From positions 1 to 64,000 of the forward strand of contig NZ_LAYJ01000116.1 of assembly GCF_000981035.1 (NCBI RefSeq): 64,000 nucleotides of DNA, in the 5' to 3' direction. Of this stretch, positions 41,184 to 48,007 are shown in pieces. The notes beneath the pieces were generated by a model. The model saw only the letters and a list, made by a program, of their open reading frames with translations. It had not been told where the DNA came from and made no database searches. How positions within the stretch are numbered: position 1 is the stretch's first letter; each line of letters opens with the position of its first letter. The position numbers and the translations under genes are program-made. The DNA comes from Christensenella hongkongensis (GTDB lineage Bacteria; Bacillota; Clostridia; Christensenellales; Christensenellaceae).

Positions 41184-41278
41184 CTTTCCCTCTTTGACAG
41201 GTAAATAAATACAATGCCAAGATATTTGTAAACCGTCGCAATGAATAAAAAACATTTTTTTATTATTTTACAATAAAA

Positions 41279-41303
41279 GAAGACACAGGAGACCTGTGTC
41301 TTC
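41279..41303 (-). terminator. Terminator after the TnpB-like gene and its structured 3' region
   Basis: GAAGACACAGG and CCTGTGTCTTC form a perfect 11-bp stem with a 3-nt loop, followed on the minus strand by TTTTATTG. It ends the hydrogenase operon or a separate RNA overlapping its 3' end. Confidence 0.85.
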
Positions 41304-41418
41304 GAGTCAGATAGCTGCTCTTTTACGCAATAGCGTTCCGCTCGGCGGATGTCCACCCGGCGCTTGTCATATGGCAAGCGCCAGCGTGACGATGCGGCAG
41401 CAAAATGCACCGTAAACC
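41279..41418 (-). ncRNA. Candidate guide/omega-type RNA or structured 3' UTR downstream of the TnpB-like gene
   Basis: Between the TnpB-like stop and the terminator lie 115 nt of unusually GC-rich, hairpin-forming sequence. GGCGCTTG/CAAGCGCC (41359-41382) make a perfect 8-bp stem with an 8-nt loop. Directly after on the minus strand come GGTGG-ACAT-CCGCC, AGCG-GAA-CGCT and CAG-CTAT-CTG mini-hairpins, and then the 11-bp terminator. TnpB proteins and their nuclease-dead relatives use an RNA encoded at and just beyond the 3' end of their gene. This location fits, but no guide or scaffold can be defined from one sequence. Confidence 0.4.
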
Positions 41419-42987
41419 TTATCGATCAATAATTACAACTTCCCTGCGCGCGTCTTTTACCTGCATAAAGCGCTTCTGGTAACTTATTTTTTTGGAATCC
41501 CTCTTTGCAAGCGGCAGCCTTCCCTCACGCATATCACAAGCCAGCTGCTCCACATAATCATAAAAATGCTCCACCGCCTCACGAGAAGCTTTTGCGTGGT
41601 ATTTTACCTCCAGCATTTTATTTTCAATCAGGATATCGTCCTTTCCCTGCGTTGCATAGAAGACAAGTGCCGCCGATCCGTACTGTATCAGGCGCCGGGC
41701 GGCGTTCCGCGGCCCAATATGCTCGAGCGTATCCGAAAAGCCGCATTTCAGGCAAATCATCCTGCCTCCAAAAAAACGGTTCCGGAAGGAATTCCTGCCA
41801 CAGCGCGGACAAGTGTAAAATATCCCACGCGGGCTTACGAGCACGGGCTTTTCCAGTCCTGCCGCTTCCGTTTTATACAAAACCACAGCCACAAGCTTGT
41901 TAAATTCCCCGGAGGTCAGCTGTGCATGCTCCTCACCGCTTGTGAGCCTGTCGCCGATGCTCCCCAGCTTGTAGGTGATTACCGTGCTTTTATACTGCTG
42001 CGCAATGCCTACAAGACCATTTGCAAGGGCGTGCATGCCGTTTTTACTGCGAAAGCTTTTCCCTTTTGGTATCCTTCCTTCCGCAACAAGCGTCCCGTCA
42101 CGGTCCGTGACCGCGTAACATACCGCACAGCTGAGACCGCGCGTAATGCCAAGATAAGTTTCGCTCCTGATTGTCTGCGGATATTCGCAGGCCACGTTGA
42201 CAGAAAGATAATACTCGCCTTCCTTACAGGACAAACGTGCTGTTTTAAACATTTTTGGATTTTTAAGGCCCTGGAGCAAAATCTCGTGCTGCCTTTTGCC
42301 AAAGGAAAGCGGAACGACAAGATACCGCTCCTGCCGGTTGTCTGTTTCGAGGGGTTCATTGCCCGCATACACATACCTCAGTTTTGTATCACCGCGCGCT
42401 ATGCCGCCCCTGCGCGCCTTGTCCTTAACGCTCATCAGGTATATTTTTGCATAAAACCGGCCGGACTCTTCATCATAAAGCAAACAGTAATCCCTGTTTT
42501 TCGCATAACGGCCAAACAGGATCGGCTTTTGCATATGCAGCGAGGAATACAGCCTTCCCAGTTGGGCTTCAAATTCCTTTCGGCATATTTTCCGTTCGTC
42601 AAACTCCCCCACAAGCTCTGTAAATCGCTCCTGAAACGCCTCCTCGTCCAATGCCCCATGCGGGTAGCGAGCCGTCTTTTGCGTTTTACGCAGGGAGAGC
42701 CAGCCAACCATTGTCATCGCATAATCAAGCTTCAGCGCATCCTTAAAAGGCTGTACTCCAAACTGGTTTAACTCATCCATGACTTCCTTTTTGAGCAGCG
42801 CCGTAATACGCCGCGTCAGGAACCCGCTCCCGGACTTCATTTCGCTGGCGATTGGCCCGACGTTTTCCCTTGTATGCCCGAACAGGTAGGTAAGCGCACG
42901 ATTATAGCGGCTTATCGCATCGTCGATTACCGCTTTTTTCGCGCCCGAAAGATTATGCAGTTTCAGGACAACCGTCTTGATCACCAT
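41419..42987 (-). CDS. TnpB (IS605 OrfB)-like protein with apparently inactive RuvC nuclease
   Basis: A 522-residue protein. The N terminus (MVIKTVVLKL, then AISRYNRALTYLF) is the wedge-type start of TnpB. The RuvC and zinc-ribbon region spans about 278-437: YLGITRGLSCAV (RuvC-I), VITYKLGSIGD (RuvC-II), FNKLVAVVLYKTEAAGL (bridge to ribbon), CPRCG...CLKCG with Cys393, 396, 412 and 415, and GPRNAARRLIQYG (RuvC-III). The catalytic acids expected in GIDxG, IED and DxNAA are replaced by Thr282, Tyr339 and Pro426, so DNA cleavage is unlikely. An extra C-terminal domain of about 85 residues follows. There are no transposon ends, TnpA or frameshifts. The ATG directly follows the TAA of the phosphatase gene, tying it into the hydrogenase operon. 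A role as an RNA-guided DNA-binding regulator, like described nuclease-dead TnpB repressors, is inferred. Confidence 0.82.
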   Translation of the reverse strand: MVIKTVVLKLHNLSGAKKAVIDDAISRYNRALTYLFGHTRENVGPIASEMKSGSGFLTRRITALLKKEVMDELNQFGVQPFKDALKLDYAMTMVGWLSLRKTQKTARYPHGALDEEAFQERFTELVGEFDERKICRKEFEAQLGRLYSSLHMQKPILFGRYAKNRDYCLLYDEESGRFYAKIYLMSVKDKARRGGIARGDTKLRYVYAGNEPLETDNRQERYLVVPLSFGKRQHEILLQGLKNPKMFKTARLSCKEGEYYLSVNVACEYPQTIRSETYLGITRGLSCAVCYAVTDRDGTLVAEGRIPKGKSFRSKNGMHALANGLVGIAQQYKSTVITYKLGSIGDRLTSGEEHAQLTSGEFNKLVAVVLYKTEAAGLEKPVLVSPRGIFYTCPRCGRNSFRNRFFGGRMICLKCGFSDTLEHIGPRNAARRLIQYGSAALVFYATQGKDDILIENKMLEVKYHAKASREAVEHFYDYVEQLACDMREGRLPLAKRDSKKISYQKRFMQVKDARREVVIIDR

Positions 42988-44160
42988 TTAGCAGTACTCA
43001 ATCTCCACATCTTTTCCCATTTTCTTCAGAAGCCTTGAAATATCCTTTACCATACGAAGCTTCAGACTCAGATCTATTGGCAGGTCCGGGTTCTGGTGCG
43101 CCGGATTTGCAGCGCGCCCTACAATGAAGTGTGCCTTTGTGCAATCCTCCAGAAGCAGCTTTGCAAGCTTTGACGCTCCGTCCTGTTTAAAAATATCGAA
43201 TATCTCTTCCATTTTACTTTCTTCGGAAAGATATGTCTGCATGATCTCAAACGTTTTCGCGAGCGTAACCACGCCCTCTGTCACAAGGTCGATGCCGTCG
43301 ATCATGCCGATTGGAGGGACTCCCGGATCTTTATAGTCAATCTTAACACGCAGCTCCCTGCCGGAAATACGGCTTACGATCTGCGAGGTCGTCCCCCCGC
43401 ACACCACCTTGATACCATCCACATCAAGCAACCGTCCCACGATTTCTTCGTCGCGCCCGCAGTCTACCGGCGGCCCGACCATGATGTGCGCCGGGCAGGA
43501 ATGCCGCACCCGCGTGGTTACAAAGGTCGTATCGTCGCCGGGCTTATTATCGTAAAGCGAGTTGCAGGCCGAAAGCATCAGCTTGGTCATTGCCCGTGCG
43601 GGCATCTCCTTGCGGTAAGCACGGCAGGCATATTCCACAATATTATCGCGCTGCCAGCCAAAATTCAGCGTCTGTCCGACGCCCGCGTGAATCGCCCCGT
43701 CCGAAAAGGCAATGCACATATCGCCTTCCTTCATCACAAAATGGCTTTCCAGTATCTTTTTGTCACCGATTTCAATTTCCGTTTTATCAACCGGCAGTTC
43801 TTTTCCGTCACGTAAAATGATAACCTGCGGATTATCGAACTCCATCAGGTGAGCTTCGCCGTTTTCATGTACGCGCAGAATGGTAAAGGTACAATACGCG
43901 AGCCCCCGCACCGCGCATACCGGCAGTGTGGATGCCATTGTCTCCACCGTTTCATAGATATCCGCGCCCTCGGAGATCATCGTTGCCGCAATCTTACTCG
44001 AAAGCGTGGAAAGGATATTCGCTTTTACCCCGCTGCCCAGGCCATCCGCCAGTACGATGGTCGTAAAGTTTCCTTTACGAATAATCTCCACCTTATCCCC
44101 GCACAGCTCTTCGCCGTATTTGAACAGGCTTTCATTACTGGTTTCAATATATACGCTCAT
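42988..44160 (-). CDS. SpoIIE/PP2C-type protein phosphatase associated with hydrogenase
   Basis: A 390-residue soluble protein. Residues 1-210 form a PPM-type Ser/Thr phosphatase core: TTIVLADGLGSGVKANIL (metal-binding Asp and Gly-Ser-Gly), VRGLAYCTFTILRV, MCIAFSDGAIHAGVG and a final GDDTTFVTTRV. The C-terminal 170 residues (SCPAHIMVGPPVDCGRDEEI onward) are a separate domain with repeated Gly-rich turns that I cannot name. Such phosphatases sit beside group C sensory [FeFe]-hydrogenases in Clostridia, where they are thought to relay the hydrogen/redox signal. Its start overlaps the end of the sensory hydrogenase by 17 nt. Confidence 0.88.
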   Translation of the reverse strand: MSVYIETSNESLFKYGEELCGDKVEIIRKGNFTTIVLADGLGSGVKANILSTLSSKIAATMISEGADIYETVETMASTLPVCAVRGLAYCTFTILRVHENGEAHLMEFDNPQVIILRDGKELPVDKTEIEIGDKKILESHFVMKEGDMCIAFSDGAIHAGVGQTLNFGWQRDNIVEYACRAYRKEMPARAMTKLMLSACNSLYDNKPGDDTTFVTTRVRHSCPAHIMVGPPVDCGRDEEIVGRLLDVDGIKVVCGGTTSQIVSRISGRELRVKIDYKDPGVPPIGMIDGIDLVTEGVVTLAKTFEIMQTYLSEESKMEEIFDIFKQDGASKLAKLLLEDCTKAHFIVGRAANPAHQNPDLPIDLSLKLRMVKDISRLLKKMGKDVEIEYC

Positions 44161-45862
44161 CTTCGCTCTCCTGAATATAATTCTTCAGCTTGGTAAGCGC
44201 CAGTTTTGTTTCCGCCGTCGTCTCTCCCAGGAGGCTCGCGATCTCCTGTGCCACACGCATTTGCTTGTTGATAACCTCCTGCGTTACCTCTACCGTCTCC
44301 GCACGCATCTCATTGATCTTTTTCTGCTGGTTCTCATCCTCGGTGATATCCTTGATGAGCAGCAGGTACATCGAGTTTTCCTTCACATAGATGGTGGACT
44401 GCTCCACTGTGATGCCAAGATCCTTATAGTACACCTTACGGTCGTAAATATTTTCCCCGCTCTGTTTCACCTCGTCGATGTCGTCGCAGTCGATGATCAT
44501 GGAAACAGGCCTGCCCACATAGTTCTTCTCATTCAGCTTAAAAAGCTCCGCAGCCATGCTGTTGTATTCCATCAGGTTAAAGTCGCTGTCCAGTATTACA
44601 ATCGCATTCGGCGTATTGTCGATCACCACGTTGGAAATACTTTCCGCCTTCTCACGCATAAAGGGCAGGCACATTTTGATGTCCGCTTTTCCCTGCAGCA
44701 CGGCAATCGCCTTATCGCGGCAGGTCGGGTATCCGCAGCCGCCGCAATTCAGCTTCTTATCCTCAGACGTTTTGCCCATTTTGACAAAAATCTGCTCGAT
44801 CTCCTCTTCCGAGGGCTGGCGCTTGTGCGCGCTGCGGTCTTTATACGGATGCGAAAAATCAAGCTTTACATCCTCCGAAACCGGCGCATGCGGCGTGCTG
44901 CGGTTTTTGGCATAACGCAACGTGCGGTCCTTTACCTGAAGGAACGGATGGTTGATTTCCTTTAGCCCCGGCCCGCCAAGGCAACTGCCGGTGCATGCGT
45001 TCATTTCAAGGAAATAGTCCTTCATATCGTCGGATTTCAACGAATCCAGTATTTCCATGCAGCGGTCTACTCCATCCACCGCCACGCATTTATAATTTTT
45101 GCGGACCGGCTTATCAATGGTTTTGATGATACCGCCCGGAATTGGATACAGCCTGTTGATCGTCGCTTTCATTTCCCGTACGTCCGGATCCTCCGCTTCA
45201 AGGTCGATCCCTTCGTCTTCCAGCCACTTCATCAGCTCGTCAAAAAGCAATACTGCGTCAATCGCGCCGCCGCCCGCTTCATCCTGCGCTTCATGGATTT
45301 TGGAGATGCACGGGCCGACAAAAACCGTTTTGATACGGCTCCCATAGACCTCTTTCATCATCTTGCCATGCGCCGTCATGGGCGCGTCCACCGGCGCAAG
45401 GTATGGCACAAGCTCCGGATAGTACTTTTCCACCAGCAAAACAATCGTCGGGCAGCAGGTGGTGATGATGTTTTTCATCTTGTGTTCCTTCATCAGCTCG
45501 CCAAAATTCCGCGACACCTGCGCGGCGCCAATGGATGTTTCCTCTACACCGGCAAAACCAAGCTTTTTGAGCGCGGATGAAATCTTCGGAAACGTCGCGT
45601 CTTTATAGCAGCTTGCAAACGAAGGCGCAACCGAAACGTATACTTTATCCCCGTTTTTGAGGTAACCCTTTACCTTTTCGATGCTGCTGTTGATATATTT
45701 CGCATTTTGCGGGCAAACCAGAAAGCAGTGTCCGCACAAAATACATTCCTTTTCCGTGATCTCTGCCTGCTCGTTTTTGAAGGCGATCGATTTCACCTGG
45801 CAGCTTCTGATACATTTATAGCAATTTTTACAATTTGCTTCTTTAAATTGAATAATACTCAC
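44144..45862 (-). CDS. Sensory [FeFe]-hydrogenase-like protein with PAS domain (HydS type)
   Basis: About 572 residues from a GTG at 45862 with GGGAGC upstream; the ATG-like longer frame starts in non-coding leader. Order: two [4Fe-4S] clusters (CKNCYKCIRSC, CILCGHCFLVCP), a [FeFe]-hydrogenase H-cluster domain with TTCCPTIVLLVEKYYPEL, VGPCISKIHEA and MNACTGSCLGGPG, a further Fe-S motif (LNCGGCGYPTCRDKAIAVLQ), a PAS domain (ISNVVIDNTPNAIVILDSDF) and a C-terminal helical tail. The H-cluster motifs deviate from catalytic enzymes (TSCCPAW, MPCxxK, GGGQP), typical of group C sensory hydrogenases. It likely senses H2 or redox state and signals to the adjoining phosphatase rather than making H2. Confidence 0.9.
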   Translation of the reverse strand: MSIIQFKEANCKNCYKCIRSCQVKSIAFKNEQAEITEKECILCGHCFLVCPQNAKYINSSIEKVKGYLKNGDKVYVSVAPSFASCYKDATFPKISSALKKLGFAGVEETSIGAAQVSRNFGELMKEHKMKNIITTCCPTIVLLVEKYYPELVPYLAPVDAPMTAHGKMMKEVYGSRIKTVFVGPCISKIHEAQDEAGGGAIDAVLLFDELMKWLEDEGIDLEAEDPDVREMKATINRLYPIPGGIIKTIDKPVRKNYKCVAVDGVDRCMEILDSLKSDDMKDYFLEMNACTGSCLGGPGLKEINHPFLQVKDRTLRYAKNRSTPHAPVSEDVKLDFSHPYKDRSAHKRQPSEEEIEQIFVKMGKTSEDKKLNCGGCGYPTCRDKAIAVLQGKADIKMCLPFMREKAESISNVVIDNTPNAIVILDSDFNLMEYNSMAAELFKLNEKNYVGRPVSMIIDCDDIDEVKQSGENIYDRKVYYKDLGITVEQSTIYVKENSMYLLLIKDITEDENQQKKINEMRAETVEVTQEVINKQMRVAQEIASLLGETTAETKLALTKLKNYIQESEDERIY

Positions 45863-45889
45863 TTTATACAGCGCTCCCTTCGGTCGCTT

Positions 45890-45916
45890 CACGAAAGGGA
45901 TTACTTCCCTCTCGTG
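45890..45916 (-). other. Hairpin in leader of sensory hydrogenase gene
   Basis: CACGAAAGGGA (45890-45900) and TCCCTCTCGTG (45906-45916) pair over 11 positions (one mismatch) with a 5-nt loop, about 28 nt before the GTG start and just upstream of its ribosome binding site. It may limit translation or be an mRNA-processing site separating hydABC from the sensory genes. Confidence 0.5.
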
Positions 45917-46020
45917 GACTCTCCCTGTCAGTAATAAAAAATAGACCAAAACCGCGACAGAGCTTGCCGCTCCGCCACGGTTATCATAATTCAGAAAATA
46001 ATACTATCTCTCAAGCAGTG

Positions 46021-46263
46021 TCAAACCTTTGCCAGCACCTGGTTTTTGAAAAACTCGCCTACATTATCTGTGTTGACGGAAAAAATCTCTTCACCGATCT
46101 GCACCGAAACCGCGTCCGTGCAATGCCCGAGACAAAATACGCCCGTAAGCTCCACCTTGTCGCCCAGCTTGTTTTCCTCGATCATCTCCTGCAGCTCGCT
46201 GACAATATTGTAGCTCCCCTTTAAATGGCAAGCGCTCCCAATACATACATTGATCACCATCAT
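46021..46263 (-). CDS. Thioredoxin-like [2Fe-2S] ferredoxin
   Basis: An 80-residue protein with the NuoE-like thioredoxin-fold [2Fe-2S] pattern: Cys7 and Cys12 in VCIGSACHLKGS and Cys44 and Cys48 in GVFCLGHCTDAVSV. It is a short, single-domain relative of HydC. Its ATG overlaps the hydA stop (ATGA), so it is translated with the hydrogenase and probably carries electrons for the complex or for the sensory hydrogenase. Confidence 0.9.
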   Translation of the reverse strand: MMVINVCIGSACHLKGSYNIVSELQEMIEENKLGDKVELTGVFCLGHCTDAVSVQIGEEIFSVNTDNVGEFFKNQVLAKV

Positions 46264-47978
46264 TTTACTGTTTCCTCCCCTTTATTATAATCCACGTGCA
46301 ACAGCTCATGAATCTTATTCTTCAAAACACCGCCATAAAGCGCCATCATTACAGGGTTTTCTTCAGAACGCTTCACCTGCGAAAGCTTATCCGCATCGTA
46401 AAGGCCCTTAGCCCTGTCCTCTTTTTCCTGCTTGCGCGCAAACGGCTGGCCCGCGCCCGCGATACATCCCCCGGGGCATGCCATTACTTCTACAAAATCG
46501 TATTCCGCTTCTCCGCTCTCCAGCTTTTCAATCAGCTTTTCCGCATTTGCAAGGCCGTTTACAACGGCAATCCGCAGTCTTCCATCCCCGAACGGAAGGC
46601 TCGCTTCCTTTATGCCTTCCATGCCGCGCACACCGGTATATGCGATATTATGCAGCATATTGTTGCTCTTATCGTCCACCACACGGCGAATAACAGCTTC
46701 CGTAACGCCGCCGGTTACGCCAAAAATTACGCCTGCACCGGATGTAATACCAAACGGCATATCCGCAGCTTCAGGATCGATATCGTCAAATACGATACCC
46801 GCCTGCTTCAGAATACTGGCAAATTCCTGCGTTGTGATAACGCCGTCCGTATCGCGCACGCCATCGCTGCGGACAAATTCCGGACGGACCTGTTCGTCTT
46901 TTTTGGCTGTGCACGGCATAATCGCAAATACGACCGTTTCCTTACCGTCCACCTCCTGTACCTGCTTGAAGTGCTCTTTGATGACTGCGGAAAAAATCTG
47001 CATCGGCGATTTACAGGTGGAAACCTGCTCCATCAGCTCCGGATGCTTATGCTCCGCATATTTCACCCATGCCGGACAGCAGGATGTAAAGAGGGGCAGC
47101 TTTTTGCCCTCTTTGTATTTCTTCAAAAACTCCTTGGATTCCTCCATAACGGTAAGATCTGCACCCATTGTGGTGTCGTAAACCTCATCCACGCCCATTT
47201 TCCGCAGCGCGCCGACAATCTTGCCCGCGACGTTCGTCCCCGGTTCGAGGCCGAATTCATCGCCCAGTGCCACGCGAACCGCCGGTGCAAACTGTACCAC
47301 AACGCGCTTGGTGTCGTCGTAAATCGCATCCCAGAATTTCTGTGTACAGTTCCTGATCACGATTGCGCCTGTCGGGCACACAGAAGCGCACTGTCCGCAG
47401 TTCACGCAGTTTGTCTCCGCAAGCGGCCTGTTCCACGCAGTAGAGACCGTCATCTCCGAGCCGCGGTACGCAAAGTCAATCGCGCCCACATTCTGTATTT
47501 CCGTGCACATCCGCACGCAGTCTCCGCAGAGAATGCACTTGGACGCATCCCGGATAATAGACAGCGACGAATCGTCGATCTCCGTCTGCTTTTTGGTGTT
47601 TTCAAACCTGACGTTATCGATGCCAAACCGCAGCGCCAGCTCCTGCAGGCGGCACTTGCCGTTTTTCGGACAGGTGGTGCAGTCGCGGCAATGGCTCGAG
47701 AGCAATAGCTCCAGAATCATTTTCCTGTGACGGAAGAGCTGCGGCGTATTGGTTTTGATCTTCATTTTATCGCGCGGAGGCGTAGAGCAGGATGCGATTA
47801 CTCCGCCCCATTCGTCTTCCACCACGCACATACGGCACGCACCGTAGATGGAAAGCTCCGAATAATAGCAGAAGGTTGGCAGGTCGATTCCCGCCTTCCT
47901 GATCACCGCGAGAATATTCTGTTCCTGGTCAAACTCTACAATCTGACCATCTATAATCATGTGCTTTTTATCTGTCAT
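46260..47978 (-). CDS. hydA: [FeFe]-hydrogenase catalytic subunit HydA
   Basis: About 572 residues. An N-terminal [2Fe-2S] domain (CYYSELSIYGACRMC), a His/Cys-ligated cluster (HCRDCTTCPKNGKC), two [4Fe-4S] clusters (CILCGDCVRMC, CVNCGQCASVCP) and the H-cluster domain: TSCCPAWVKYAEHKHPEL, MPCTAKKDEQVRPEF and EVMACPGGCIAGAGQP. The usual GGGQP is GAGQP. It produces or oxidises H2 with electrons from HydB (NADH) and ferredoxin. The start at 47978 is well spaced from AAAGGA; the longer frame enters the end of hydB. It is followed directly by the small [2Fe-2S] gene. Confidence 0.96.
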   Translation of the reverse strand: MTDKKHMIIDGQIVEFDQEQNILAVIRKAGIDLPTFCYYSELSIYGACRMCVVEDEWGGVIASCSTPPRDKMKIKTNTPQLFRHRKMILELLLSSHCRDCTTCPKNGKCRLQELALRFGIDNVRFENTKKQTEIDDSSLSIIRDASKCILCGDCVRMCTEIQNVGAIDFAYRGSEMTVSTAWNRPLAETNCVNCGQCASVCPTGAIVIRNCTQKFWDAIYDDTKRVVVQFAPAVRVALGDEFGLEPGTNVAGKIVGALRKMGVDEVYDTTMGADLTVMEESKEFLKKYKEGKKLPLFTSCCPAWVKYAEHKHPELMEQVSTCKSPMQIFSAVIKEHFKQVQEVDGKETVVFAIMPCTAKKDEQVRPEFVRSDGVRDTDGVITTQEFASILKQAGIVFDDIDPEAADMPFGITSGAGVIFGVTGGVTEAVIRRVVDDKSNNMLHNIAYTGVRGMEGIKEASLPFGDGRLRIAVVNGLANAEKLIEKLESGEAEYDFVEVMACPGGCIAGAGQPFARKQEKEDRAKGLYDADKLSQVKRSEENPVMMALYGGVLKNKIHELLHVDYNKGEETVK

Positions 47979-48007
47979 CACACTAAATTCCTTTCGTTTG
48001 CCGGTAA

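Larger units (their letters stand above)
40845..41418. other. Gap between TnpB-like gene and hybrid-kinase gene: hairpins, terminators and a tiny ORF
   Basis: This 574-bp stretch has no long gene. It contains a hairpin-rich segment just after the TnpB-like stop (41279-41418), a terminator (41279-41303), a 41-codon open frame (41058-41183) and a second terminator (41007-41060). The part 40845-41006 presumably holds the kinase promoter, but I see no convincing hexamers. Confidence 0.5.

Noticed and set aside
41180-41410. 76-codon minus-strand ORF across the hairpin-rich region
   Set aside because: It runs through the terminator stem and loops, lacks a ribosome binding site, and its sequence is not protein-like.
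41266-41418. CRISPR-like array beside the TnpB-like gene
   Set aside because: No repeated units with regular spacing exist there; only individual hairpins. No cas genes are in the window.
41566-42771. 401-codon plus-strand frame opposite the TnpB-like gene
   Set aside because: Antisense shadow of the TnpB-like gene; no start signal and no recognisable motif.
46296-47708. 470-codon plus-strand frame opposite hydA
   Set aside because: Antisense shadow of hydA, whose cluster motifs are unmistakable.
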